Below are positions 44,378 to 53,610 of a stretch of 64,000 nucleotides of DNA, one piece after another; positions within the stretch are counted from its first letter, which is position 1, and every line of letters starts with the position of its first letter. Below the pieces are notes generated by a model. That model was not told the origin of the DNA and ran no database searches. It saw only the letters and a list, made by a program, of their open reading frames with translations. The DNA lies in NCBI RefSeq assembly GCF_001591545.1, contig NZ_BCVC01000001.1, positions 1,922,001-1,986,000 on the forward strand, given 5' to 3'. The translations under genes were made by a program, and so were the position numbers. This stretch comes from Lederbergia lenta NBRC 16444. Lineage in GTDB: Bacteria > Bacillota > Bacilli > Bacillales > Bacillaceae_C.

Positions 44378-45451
44378 TTAGTGTCCACACGGGAGTTCTA
44401 CATGAAATGTAGTACCTACCCCTACTTCGCTATCGACTTTAATTAGACCATAATGTTCTTGGATAATTTTAGAACTCATCATTAACCCTAGCCCATTTCC
44501 TGTTTGTTTCGTAGTGAAAAATGGTTGTCCGATTTGCTCTAATTCTGATTCTTGAATGCCGCACCCTTGATCAATAATAGCAATATCAACCCTATTAAGT
44601 GAATCAACACATGAAATATTTATAGTTAGTGTTCCTCCTTCTTTCATCGATTCAATTCCATTTTTAATTAAATTAATAAATACTTGCTTGATTTTCTTTT
44701 CGTTACAATGAACATTTATTGAATTACTAAAAGTTTTGAGATGGATATCGACCTGATTTTTATATGCTTCTGTTTCAAGTAATAGCTTTACATCTTCTAC
44801 AATTTTAATAATATTTAAATATTGCTTTTTATAATTGGATGGTTTGCTAAGTAACATAAGATCCTGGGTTATTTGTTCAATTCTTTCCATTTCGCTTAGC
44901 ATTAAAGCGACATATTCCTTTTTTAATACTTTCTCCGTAGATATTAATTGGAGAAAGCCTTTCACTGTTGTAAGTGGGTTGCGAATTTCATGGGCTAATC
45001 CTGCAGCAAGCTTTCCTATTACGGATAAATTTTTCGCCTCCATTAATTGATCCATTGTTTTTTTTCGCGTAGTAATATCTCGAGTGATTGATAGAACCTC
45101 TATTGGCTTGTTATTAGCAGAGTCCTTTAAAACCGAAATAGTAGACTCTGACCAAATATAACTACCAGATGCATCTATCACTCGATAAGTAAAAGTAGCA
45201 ATATCTATATCCCCTTTTGCGAAAGGTATTAAAAATTCTCCAATATCATCAGAATGAATAAAATCATAGCTTAATTTTCCAATCAATTCTCTCGCATTAT
45301 ACCCATAAACTAACTTGATTGTATCTGAAACTTCCCGTATTATTCCATCCAAACTGCATTTCATTATAACATCAGGCTTGATTGTATTATTTAGTTGATC
45401 TATCATTGATACTCCATTAAGAACTTTACTGCTTACACTCTCTGTTAACAA
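44378..45451 (-). CDS. PAS-domain sporulation-type histidine kinase
   Basis: A 357-residue soluble kinase: one PAS domain with PAC segment (about 22-130), HisKA with H154 in LAAGLAHEIRNPLTTVKGFL, and a HATPase domain (about 220-355: NLIKNGIESM, DQGCGI, GNGLGLMMSSKII). The phosphoacceptor region is of the KinA-E type that phosphorylates Spo0F, and no response regulator gene is adjacent, as usual for sporulation kinases. Its position near ykrP and ktrD recalls kinE of B. subtilis, which is longer. The TTG at 45451 (AGGA upstream) or the ATG at 45406 (TGGAG) could be the start. Confidence 0.85.
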   Translation of the reverse strand: MLTESVSSKVLNGVSMIDQLNNTIKPDVIMKCSLDGIIREVSDTIKLVYGYNARELIGKLSYDFIHSDDIGEFLIPFAKGDIDIATFTYRVIDASGSYIWSESTISVLKDSANNKPIEVLSITRDITTRKKTMDQLMEAKNLSVIGKLAAGLAHEIRNPLTTVKGFLQLISTEKVLKKEYVALMLSEMERIEQITQDLMLLSKPSNYKKQYLNIIKIVEDVKLLLETEAYKNQVDIHLKTFSNSINVHCNEKKIKQVFINLIKNGIESMKEGGTLTINISCVDSLNRVDIAIIDQGCGIQESELEQIGQPFFTTKQTGNGLGLMMSSKIIQEHYGLIKVDSEVGVGTTFHVELPCGH

Positions 45452-45503
45452 ATAATCCTGCCCCCATTACTTATCAAAATTCCTCAAAGCTTATTGTAAC
45501 TAT

Positions 45504-45531
45504 ATTATAGTTTTAATTGATCATTTGTAAA
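45504..45531 (-). promoter_or_regulatory. SigA promoter of the kinase gene
   Basis: Minus-strand TTTACA, 16 bases, TATAAT, about 53 bp before the start. Confidence 0.65.
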
Positions 45532-45579
45532 CAAGCATAAATGAAACCACATACCTATCACAAAAGTTACATAATTAAA

Positions 45580-45599
45580 AGACTAGTCGAGACTAGTCT
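45580..45599. repeat. tight inverted repeat of two 8-bp palindromes
   Basis: GACTAGTC occurs twice, two bases apart, so AGACTAGTC and GACTAGTCT form a nine-bp perfect inverted repeat. It is 120 bp after the GH31 stop, with TTTTAATTAT following on the minus strand, so it may be a weak terminator or a protein-binding site. Confidence 0.55.
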
Positions 45600-45718
45600 A
45601 TCTTTGTATATATAGACGATCATTTTTATAAAAGTGTTGCACTTCTATACATTTATTTTCACAAAGTATTTTTAATGTTATCTTAAAATGGGTTATATTT
45701 GACAGACATGCAGTTATA

Positions 45719-48043
45719 CTACAGAAGAATTGTGATTTTACTAGATTTCCCTTCTGGTTGAATAGATAACCCCTCTTCTCTATTAAATAGTCTTGCACCT
45801 GTCGCTTCATTAGCAGTAAACAAATTGCGTAAAATTAATGTCCACTTTTTGGAAGCATAATTTTCCACTTCAATGGTAATCTCTTTTCCATTTTTTTCTA
45901 CTATTGCGATTAACTCTACTTGGGCTTGTGTGTTGTATACTGTTGTTCTAGCTTGCTTTCCTTCGCCTAGAGCAAATACATGTAGCTCCACATGATCCGC
46001 AAAATCGTAATCCGGCGTCTTTTTTTCAGTTCCGATCGCAATAATTGAGTTCGGTTTTGCGAATAACGGAAGGTCAAAATAATTATATTCTTTACTTTGC
46101 CATTTTCCACCTTCCAATACTTCATTTGAAAGTAGATGCGTCCATGTGCCTTCAGGTAAATAAAACGAACCTATTCCATCTTTATTAAAAATTGGTGCCA
46201 CAAGTAATGAATCCCCCAACATATATTGTTTGTCTAAGTAGCCACAAGCTGGGTCATTCGGATACTCTAGAACCATTCCACGCATCATCGGTAATCCCTG
46301 GGTGGATGACTGGATGGAAGAGCTATAAATATATGGCATGAATGTATTTTTTAATTGAGAGAAAAATCTTGTTACATCCACCGCTTCTTCATCAAATAAC
46401 CACGGAACTCGATATGATTGGTTTCCATGAAGCCTACTATGTGTAGATAGTAAACCAAAAGCTGTCCAACGCTTATATAAATCAGGTGTTGCCACATTCT
46501 CAAATCCGCCAATATCATGGCTCCAGAAACCAAAACCTGAAAGCCCTAGAGACAGTCCTCCTCTTAAGCTCTCCGCCATAGACTCGTATGTGGCATGGCA
46601 ATCGCCCCCCCAATGAACAGGGAACTGCTGACCACCCGCGGTCGCTGAGCGTGCAAAAAGAACCGCTTCATGTTTGCCCAATTTTTCCTCCAGTACTTCA
46701 AATACTAACTTATTATAAAGATGTGCGTAGTAGTTATGCATTTTCTGTGGATCTTCCCCATTATGATACACAACATCTGTAGGTATCCTCTCACCAAAGT
46801 CTGTTTTAAAACTGTCTACACCTATATCTACTAATCTTCTTAAATGATCTGCATACCATTTACATGCTTTCGGATTGGTGAAATCTACAATCCCCATACC
46901 TGGTTGCCATTTATCCCATTGCCATATATCACCGTTTGGTCGATGGATTAAATAACCTTTTTCGCATGCCTCGGAAAATAATGAAGATTGTTGTGATATG
47001 TATGGGTTAATCCATATTGAAATCTTTAAACCTTTTTCCTTCAATCTTTTTAACATACCTACAGGATCAGGGAATGTAGCAGAATCCCACTCGAAATCAG
47101 TCCAATTTAAACCTTTCATCCAAAAACAATCAAAGTGGAAAACACTTAACGGTATGTCGCGTTCCAACATACCATCGACAAATTCATTGACTGTTTGCTC
47201 ATCGTAATTTGTTGTAAACGATGTTGTCAGCCATAAACCATAGGACCAGGCCGGTGGCAATGCTGGCTTTCCAGTTAAAGTGGTATAATTCATCACCACG
47301 TCTTTCAGTGTCTCACCACCTATAATAAAATATTGCAGGGACTCTCCTTCAACGCTAAATTGCACTTTTGTTACTTTTTCTGAACCAACTTCAAAAGATA
47401 CTTTTTCAGGGTGATTAACAAAAATACCATATCCTCTATTCGATAAATAAAAAGGAATATTCTTATAAGCTTGTTCAGTACTTGTCCCACCATCACGATT
47501 CCAAATATCAACTACTTGTCCATTTTTGACAAACTCAGTAAAGCGTTCACCAAGACCATATATCAGTTCATTAACTGAAAGGTTCAATTCCTCTCTGATA
47601 TAACATTTTCCCTCATCTGAAGTAATATGTGCAATCGCTTTAAAGTCACTTTTTGTTAGTTGTTTCTCTTCGTAAAAATATTGCGCATTCCATTCTTTAG
47701 CCTTTGGAACTCTTACACTCGTATTTCCACTCTTAAATATTACTTGCTCACTATCTTCCCGTATATCCAGTTGCTTATCTACCTGCTTGTAGATTTCAAA
47801 TTCAGGCTTCCGTTGTTTGATTCCTTTATGATGGATGGCTTCTACCGTAATAACATCTTTCATTGGAGATGTAAAGCGAATAGTTAGAAGTGGAACATCA
47901 AGTTGACCTGACCTCGATTCTACATCCCTTGGTGCTACAAGAACCTCAACAGCATCTTTTTTGACCGTTGTTTTAAATATTTGTACAGCCGGTATTAAAT
48001 CTAAGCCTGGTTGGATCATCCAATTTCCATCAGCAATTTTCAT
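45719..48043 (-). CDS. GH31 alpha-xylosidase (YicI-like)
   Basis: A 774-residue glycoside hydrolase of family 31, intracellular (no signal peptide), expected to release alpha-1,6-xylose from isoprimeverose-type xyloglucan fragments. The nucleophile is D415 in SFKTDFGERIP and the acid/base D481 in HWGGDCHATYESMAESL, both matching E. coli YicI (D416, D482; 772 residues), whose specificity motif KTDFGERIP is retained. ATG at 48043 has AGAGGTG; a 33-codon extension is unlikely. Last gene of the ABC operon, 134 bp after the binding protein gene. An alpha-glucosidase role is less likely. Confidence 0.9.
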   Translation of the reverse strand: MKIADGNWMIQPGLDLIPAVQIFKTTVKKDAVEVLVAPRDVESRSGQLDVPLLTIRFTSPMKDVITVEAIHHKGIKQRKPEFEIYKQVDKQLDIREDSEQVIFKSGNTSVRVPKAKEWNAQYFYEEKQLTKSDFKAIAHITSDEGKCYIREELNLSVNELIYGLGERFTEFVKNGQVVDIWNRDGGTSTEQAYKNIPFYLSNRGYGIFVNHPEKVSFEVGSEKVTKVQFSVEGESLQYFIIGGETLKDVVMNYTTLTGKPALPPAWSYGLWLTTSFTTNYDEQTVNEFVDGMLERDIPLSVFHFDCFWMKGLNWTDFEWDSATFPDPVGMLKRLKEKGLKISIWINPYISQQSSLFSEACEKGYLIHRPNGDIWQWDKWQPGMGIVDFTNPKACKWYADHLRRLVDIGVDSFKTDFGERIPTDVVYHNGEDPQKMHNYYAHLYNKLVFEVLEEKLGKHEAVLFARSATAGGQQFPVHWGGDCHATYESMAESLRGGLSLGLSGFGFWSHDIGGFENVATPDLYKRWTAFGLLSTHSRLHGNQSYRVPWLFDEEAVDVTRFFSQLKNTFMPYIYSSSIQSSTQGLPMMRGMVLEYPNDPACGYLDKQYMLGDSLLVAPIFNKDGIGSFYLPEGTWTHLLSNEVLEGGKWQSKEYNYFDLPLFAKPNSIIAIGTEKKTPDYDFADHVELHVFALGEGKQARTTVYNTQAQVELIAIVEKNGKEITIEVENYASKKWTLILRNLFTANEATGARLFNREEGLSIQPEGKSSKITILL

Positions 48044-48130
48044 TTCGACACCTCTTACTATTTTTAGTTTCATATACAAATAAAAGATCCAAAAATTATT
48101 ATAATAGTAGTTATTGATAAGTCTTAAAAA

Positions 48131-48158
48131 GAAAAGGTCCATTATAAAATGAACCCTT
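48131..48158 (-). terminator. possible attenuator between binding protein and GH31 genes
   Basis: Imperfect stem AAGGGTTCATT / AATGGACCTT followed by TTTCTTTTT on the minus strand, 20 bp after the binding-protein stop. Confidence 0.45.
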
Positions 48159-48177
48159 ACAAAGAAGTATTAATTTT

Positions 48178-49857
48178 TTATTCGCTCCAAAGTTCTACTG
48201 TTTCTTGAACAAGTTTTGTAAATTCTTCTTCTCCTTGCTCCACTCCTGCTTTAATTAAATCTTCCATAAACGCGTCCCAAACCTTATCAAAATCTGCTGG
48301 TTTTGCAAGTATTGCCTCCGGAACACGTTTCTTAGCTAAATCTAGCACTTTTTGATTGATTAATTCTAGATCAGAACCCGCAGGTATTTGAATGTTATAT
48401 GCCGCACCCCATGGTTTTACTTCAAACTCATCTTCTTGTGGATACAAATCTTTGAAAAATTCAACCCCATAACCGTCAAGTACCTCTTTTTCAGTATCTG
48501 TATAGGATTCTTTAATTTGGTCAGGTGAAGCAATTGTATATGTTTGACCAGTTGAATCCATTGCCCCATCACCATAACGTGGTGCAAATCGTTGAAAATT
48601 ATATCCGATCCCTGTTTCTTTAGCAAAATCTTTATCATTATCGCGTTGTTCCATTACATCTGCTGGTATAACACGCTTGCCATCAACGATCTCGTAATGT
48701 TCTCCTTCAATGCCCCAATTTGTCATAACTTGAGCTTCATCAGATGCTAAGTAGTCAAGAAATTTAATTGCACGGACCGGATCTTCACAATCAACTGTAA
48801 TTCCGATTCCCCAACCTACTTGATATCCAGGACTTTGAAAGTTATGGTGTTTATACTCTTCACTTAATGTCACAGGATACATGCCATACATTCTTTCATG
48901 CTTTCCAGAGTCTCTTAAGGCATTTTGTGCTTGACTAATTGACCAATCGGGATCCATAATGCTAAGTACTCTTCCTGAAGAAAGCTTAGCTAAATATTGA
49001 TCATATTTTTGCACAAAACTTTCTTTATCTAATAATCCTTCATCATTCATATGATTTAACCAACGAAAATAATCTTTTTCGGCTGGGCGACGATAATGTA
49101 GTGTCGCTTCATGTGTTTCTGGATCAATATAATATTCACCATCATCTGAGCCACCAGTTGCCCAAAATCCGCTATTTAACGTTGATGGTTGAATACGCCA
49201 ATCATCAGCTAAAAGAGATAAACCAATTGTTTTTTGCCCATCAATTTCAGGGTATTTCTTCACATATTCTTTTATTGCTTTTTCATAATCTTCGAGAGTT
49301 CGCATTTCTGGATACCCTAAGTCTTTTACTACATCATGTTGGATACCAACTCCCATACCAGGTGTATAATATGTTGCATCTACTGGTGCATTACTTAAAA
49401 TATATATAGACGGATCTTCCTTACTCCACTTAAGGCGATTTAGATCCTCGCCGTACATTTTTTTTAGATTTGGCGCATGTTCTTCAATCAGATCCGTAAG
49501 ATCGATTAATGCTTCAGCATCAACAAGGGTTCTTGCTTCCCCTTTTGGAACGATGAGGTCTGGGTATTCTCCACTAGCAGCCATTAATGCTATCTTTTGT
49601 TGTCCACCATTTATATCAAATTCTGGCTTAAGTGTGACTCCAGTTGCCTCTTTTATTTTCTTTCCGACTGGACTCTCCATCTTTTCCCAATCAGAGTTCG
49701 CGTCAGCATCAAACACTGTTAATTCGATAGGTGAAGTACCTGATGAGCTTTCTTTCGCATTCTTTGAAGCGCCTTCATTCTTACCTTGACAAGCAACCAT
49801 TACTGATAGGACGATTGCAAATACAATTAAACCAGACACCTTTTTAAACATTTTCAT
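48178..49857 (-). CDS. LplA-like sugar-binding lipoprotein
   Basis: A 559-residue extracellular solute-binding protein of the large LplA/YtcQ group. Signal peptide about 1-22 and lipobox SVMVAC (Cys about 23), a Ser-rich linker, then two periplasmic-binding lobes; KGEARTLVDAEALIDLTDLI and ASDEAQVMTNWGIEGEHYEI are typical. It serves the two permeases upstream. With the GH31 enzyme downstream the likely ligand is an alpha-xyloside such as a xyloglucan oligosaccharide, but this is context inference. GGGGAGG before the ATG. Confidence 0.88.
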   Translation of the reverse strand: MKMFKKVSGLIVFAIVLSVMVACQGKNEGASKNAKESSSGTSPIELTVFDADANSDWEKMESPVGKKIKEATGVTLKPEFDINGGQQKIALMAASGEYPDLIVPKGEARTLVDAEALIDLTDLIEEHAPNLKKMYGEDLNRLKWSKEDPSIYILSNAPVDATYYTPGMGVGIQHDVVKDLGYPEMRTLEDYEKAIKEYVKKYPEIDGQKTIGLSLLADDWRIQPSTLNSGFWATGGSDDGEYYIDPETHEATLHYRRPAEKDYFRWLNHMNDEGLLDKESFVQKYDQYLAKLSSGRVLSIMDPDWSISQAQNALRDSGKHERMYGMYPVTLSEEYKHHNFQSPGYQVGWGIGITVDCEDPVRAIKFLDYLASDEAQVMTNWGIEGEHYEIVDGKRVIPADVMEQRDNDKDFAKETGIGYNFQRFAPRYGDGAMDSTGQTYTIASPDQIKESYTDTEKEVLDGYGVEFFKDLYPQEDEFEVKPWGAAYNIQIPAGSDLELINQKVLDLAKKRVPEAILAKPADFDKVWDAFMEDLIKAGVEQGEEEFTKLVQETVELWSE

Positions 49858-49917
49858 TTTTTCCTCCCCTTCAAAACTTATTATATATAGATAAGCTTTA
49901 ATTACCGTGTTTTGCAG

Positions 49918-50832
49918 TTACTGCTTTACTGCTCCCAATGTCATACCTTGAATAAAGTATTTTTGCAAGAATGGATAAACTACAATTATTGGAATTACAG
50001 TAACCATAGTTATAGCCATTTTAATAGAGTCCGGCGATACTTGCTTAGCAAGCTGCTCCTGATTACCCATCTGATTCGCATCAACGCTCCCCATTTGAGT
50101 ATTTTCTAATATTTTCATTAACTCATATTGCAGAGTAGTTAAACTTTCATTCATACTATTATATAGGTAATTGTCAAACCAACTATTCCATTGTCCTACT
50201 GCTACAAATAGAGCAATCGTGGCTAATACTGGTTTACAAAGTGGTAAAATAACGCGGTAGAATATCGTAAAGTCATTTGCTCCATCCATTTTCGCGGATT
50301 CTTGTAAGGAAAATGGAATACTATCCATAAAAGAGCGAATGATAATAATATTAAATGCATTCACTAAACCTGGTAAAATATAAACCCAAAATGTATTGAT
50401 CAGATTGAGATCCCTTATAAGCATGTAACCTGGAATTAACCCACCAGAAAAGTACATTGTTAGAACGATAAATGTAGAAACAAAACGTCTACCTTGAAAA
50501 TCAGTACGGCTTAATGTAAATGCAACCATTGCCGAGGCAAAAACACCGACTACTGTACCTATAACTGTTCTCAATACAGAGTTTGTAAATCCCGTGATTA
50601 AGTTTTCGTATTTTGCTATCTCTAAATAATTAGATAAGGTGAATTCGCGGGGCCAGATATAAATCCCCCCCCTTACTGCATCGGTTGAATCATTTAAAGA
50701 AATAGCTAAGACATTTAGAAAGGGATATAAAGTGATAATCATAACGATTATTAAAAATGTGTAGTTAAGGATATCGAATAACCGATCCTTAGCATTCGAC
50801 TTATTCAACGTTCTTTTAGTTGCTGCGGCCAT
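49918..50832 (-). CDS. sugar ABC transporter permease (LplC/YtcP-like)
   Basis: A 304-residue inner-membrane permease with six helices; the EAA loop that contacts the ATPase reads ESAKMDGANDFTIFYRVILP. This is the CarB/MalG-type half of a CUT1 importer. It starts 12 bp after the other permease gene and has GTAAGGGGG upstream. No ATPase gene is in the operon, so the complex probably borrows a shared MsmX-type ATPase. Confidence 0.9.
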   Translation of the reverse strand: MAAATKRTLNKSNAKDRLFDILNYTFLIIVMIITLYPFLNVLAISLNDSTDAVRGGIYIWPREFTLSNYLEIAKYENLITGFTNSVLRTVIGTVVGVFASAMVAFTLSRTDFQGRRFVSTFIVLTMYFSGGLIPGYMLIRDLNLINTFWVYILPGLVNAFNIIIIRSFMDSIPFSLQESAKMDGANDFTIFYRVILPLCKPVLATIALFVAVGQWNSWFDNYLYNSMNESLTTLQYELMKILENTQMGSVDANQMGNQEQLAKQVSPDSIKMAITMVTVIPIIVVYPFLQKYFIQGMTLGAVKQ

Positions 50833-50844
50833 TTGGATACCCCC

Positions 50845-51807
50845 TTACATAACACTTTGATTCGAATAACGTTTAAATATGCCATTAGCTAGTAGTAACA
50901 GAAAAATACTTATTACCGAGTTAAAGATTCCAATTGCGGTACCGTAAGAGAATCTGCCTAATCCAATCCCGTAGTTAAGCGCATACAATTCTAATACTTC
51001 CGCATAATCGTTAACAAGAGAATTTCCTAATAAAAATTGTTTCTCAAATCCAATATTTATCAAGTGACCAATGTTTAATATCAGAACAACTAAAATAGTG
51101 GGCCGAATACCTGGCAAAGTGATATGCCAAATTTGCCTCATTCTACTTGCCCCATCTACTTTTGCGGCTTCATATAGTTGAGGATCGAGACCAGCAATCG
51201 CCGCTAGAAAGATAATTGCATTCCAACCCATCTCTTTCCATAAATCCGAAACCGTAACAATGCCCCAGAACCATGTTTCTTTTGCCATAAATTGAAAAGG
51301 TTGATCAATGATACCAATCCTTAATAGTAGATCATTAATAATACCACCATCAATTGACAACATTTTTGAGACAATACCTGCAACAACAACCCATGAAACA
51401 AAGTGTGGTAAATAAGTAATCGTTTGTACTGTCCTTTTGAAAAATGAATGCCTAACCTCATTTAAAAAAACTGCAAATAGAATTGGTATAGTGAAACCTA
51501 CTAACAAACCAAGTGTACTCATTGCTAACGTATTTCTGAAAGCCATGTAAAAACGCTCATCACTTAATAAAGCTATAAAATGATCAAGCCCAACCCATTC
51601 TTGTTCAATAAATGACTTTGCCGGCCGGAAGTTTTGAAAAGCCATTGTCCATCCCCACAATGGGAGATAGTTAAAAACAAAAACCCAAGCAACAAAGGGG
51701 AGTGACATCATATACAATACTTTTTGATTAAAAAACACTTTCCAAAACTTTTTATTATTTCTTTTTATTCCAGTCCTTGTATCCGCTTTCTCTGTTGCTA
51801 TATTCAT
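50845..51807 (-). CDS. sugar ABC transporter permease (LplB-like)
   Basis: A 320-residue MalF-type permease with six helices and EAA loop YEAAKVDGASRMRQIWHITLPG. It is the first gene of the operon permease-permease-binding protein-GH31. GAGGAGGGG lies before the ATG. The 252-bp leader 51808-52059 must contain the promoter; a TATAAT-like site lies about 20 bp before the ribosome binding site, and no clear catabolite (cre) site was found. Confidence 0.9.
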   Translation of the reverse strand: MNIATEKADTRTGIKRNNKKFWKVFFNQKVLYMMSLPFVAWVFVFNYLPLWGWTMAFQNFRPAKSFIEQEWVGLDHFIALLSDERFYMAFRNTLAMSTLGLLVGFTIPILFAVFLNEVRHSFFKRTVQTITYLPHFVSWVVVAGIVSKMLSIDGGIINDLLLRIGIIDQPFQFMAKETWFWGIVTVSDLWKEMGWNAIIFLAAIAGLDPQLYEAAKVDGASRMRQIWHITLPGIRPTILVVLILNIGHLINIGFEKQFLLGNSLVNDYAEVLELYALNYGIGLGRFSYGTAIGIFNSVISIFLLLLANGIFKRYSNQSVM

Positions 51808-52004
51808 CTAACCCCTCCTCTAATTATATTTTACTGAATATACTGAATTGAAAATACATATAAAATTATTACTAATTTCATACACAAATTAAAGAATCTA
51901 TTTGCAAGGATCATTAAAAAGCATAAGCTATTACCTCACTGTGATATTTATATAATTAAAATCCTTCCATTTTCTTTGAGTAAATTTACACTAGCCCCTC
52001 ATAA

Positions 52005-52040
52005 TAATAAAAGCTCCTTTCGCTTGGCGATAAGGAACTT
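52005..52040 (-). terminator. terminator of the two-component operon
   Basis: AAG-TCCTTaTCGC / GCGAAAGGA-CTT stem followed by TTTATTATTAT on the minus strand. Confidence 0.65.
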
Positions 52041-52059
52041 AAAATTTGTATTGGTACGA

Positions 52060-53610
52060 TTAAGTTATCTTGTCTTTCATCTGTTTTCGATATTGTGATG
52101 GAGAAATTCCTGTATATTGCCGAAACTTTTTATGGAAATAATCGACGTTTGCATATCCAATTAGCTCGGCTGTTTCGTATACTTTATAGCCTTTGATTAA
52201 TAATTCTTTTCCTTTCTCAATTCTTACTTGATCTAAAAATGTATTAAAATATAAACCAGTATGATTGCGAAATAACTTGCCCAAATATGCACTATTATAA
52301 TTAAATATTTCCGCCAATGATTCTAGCCGCAAATTTTGATCATATTGTTTTTGAATGAAATCGGTCATTTTTTTGACTAAAATGTCCGTACTGCCATCAT
52401 CTAAAAATCGGATCACTTCTTTGCAAGAATCAATCATAAAAGCTTTTAATGCAGGCAAAGAGTCCATATCATAAATTTGTACCCCCTTTGCTAACTGTTT
52501 AGAGATAAAGCTTTTATATCCATGGTTTCCAGCAAGTAATTTATTTAACGAACCTGAATAAATTTGCAATGTATATACTTTAATTTGTTTTTCTGGGAGG
52601 TAACGACTTTTTAACTCTTCGAAAAGTTGTAAAAGTGTTTTCTCAGCAAGTATTATATCCACTAATTCAAATGCATAAAATAATTTACCTATGTACGCCT
52701 CAGGAGAAAAATATGAGTTTTCCTCTATTGTTGTCTGGCATGGTAATTTGTGTTCTTTTGCTTCTAAAATGACATCTGTCGAGAAATAAAAGTGATACTC
52801 CATCAGTATTGAGGCGTTTTCAAAAGAGTTGTAGACCGCTTTTAGATTATATACTATATCTCCACAACTTATTATCAACCGTTTTTCTTCAAGTCCAAGT
52901 TTTATTTCATCATATATGGATGACAGCAAATGTGGAACTCCTGGTTTATAGATGAGTAATAATCCTAGTTGATTATTTTTCTCGAAAACGAATGCTCTTT
53001 GAGTCTTCTCAAACATAGACCTTAAACTTTCTTTACAACTTTCCAGTTTCCTATCTTGTACCTTATTTGTATCGATTAATAATACTTGCATTCGGACATT
53101 AGTAAGACCTAATTCCAATTGCTTAGTCTTAACTTGTGGATCTAGCTCAGAAAAATCTGGGGAAATAAGTGATTGTATGAAATACTCGGTCTTCTGTTTT
53201 TCTTCAAATAATGCATATCTTGAATATTCTTTTTCCTCTTCTAGTTTCCGGTGGATCATTTGAATAGACTCAATCAGTTCATCCTCATCTAAGGGTTTTA
53301 ATAAATACCCCGCAGCTCCTGCCCCTATCGCTCTTTTCGCATAATCAAAATCAGCAAAGCCACTTAATATTAAAAACTGAAGATTTATATCCTTTTTTCT
53401 AAGTTCATTTATCATTGTTAAACCATCCATTTTAGGCATCCTAATGTCTACAATCATTAGGTTAGGAGAAAATTGTTGATATAATTGAATTCCTTCTATA
53501 CCATTTTTCGCGATCGCAATAACATTAAATCCATAATTGTTCCATGGTATTAGCGTTTTTAATCCTTCACGAATACTCGGTTCATCATCAACAATGATCA
53601 CTGTATACAT
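52060..53610 (-). CDS. YesN-like AraC-type response regulator
   Basis: A 516-residue regulator: receiver domain 1-120 with D8/D9, phospho-D55 in MIVDIRMPKMDG and KPLDEDEL; a long middle region (about 130-410); and a C-terminal AraC double helix-turn-helix (about 415-512, FNYNSAYLGKLFRNHTGLYF and IGYANVDYFHKKFRQYTGIS). ATG at 53610 has GGGAGG. The gene overlaps the kinase gene by 23 bp. It probably activates the adjacent ABC-GH31 operon in response to external sugar. Confidence 0.9.
   Translation of the reverse strand: MYTVIIVDDEPSIREGLKTLIPWNNYGFNVIAIAKNGIEGIQLYQQFSPNLMIVDIRMPKMDGLTMINELRKKDINLQFLILSGFADFDYAKRAIGAGAAGYLLKPLDEDELIESIQMIHRKLEEEKEYSRYALFEEKQKTEYFIQSLISPDFSELDPQVKTKQLELGLTNVRMQVLLIDTNKVQDRKLESCKESLRSMFEKTQRAFVFEKNNQLGLLLIYKPGVPHLLSSIYDEIKLGLEEKRLIISCGDIVYNLKAVYNSFENASILMEYHFYFSTDVILEAKEHKLPCQTTIEENSYFSPEAYIGKLFYAFELVDIILAEKTLLQLFEELKSRYLPEKQIKVYTLQIYSGSLNKLLAGNHGYKSFISKQLAKGVQIYDMDSLPALKAFMIDSCKEVIRFLDDGSTDILVKKMTDFIQKQYDQNLRLESLAEIFNYNSAYLGKLFRNHTGLYFNTFLDQVRIEKGKELLIKGYKVYETAELIGYANVDYFHKKFRQYTGISPSQYRKQMKDKIT

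Noticed and set aside
45598-45810. Open frame of 70 codons on the minus strand
   Set aside because: It overlaps the 3' end of the GH31 gene in another frame, has no ribosome binding site and resembles no family.
45719-45810. Possible frameshift at the end of the GH31 gene
   Set aside because: The frame is intact and its length equals that of YicI; the apparent overlap comes from the spurious frame at 45598.
51808-52059. CcpA (cre) site before the sugar ABC operon
   Set aside because: Searched for by eye because the genes are catabolic; no good match to the consensus was found.
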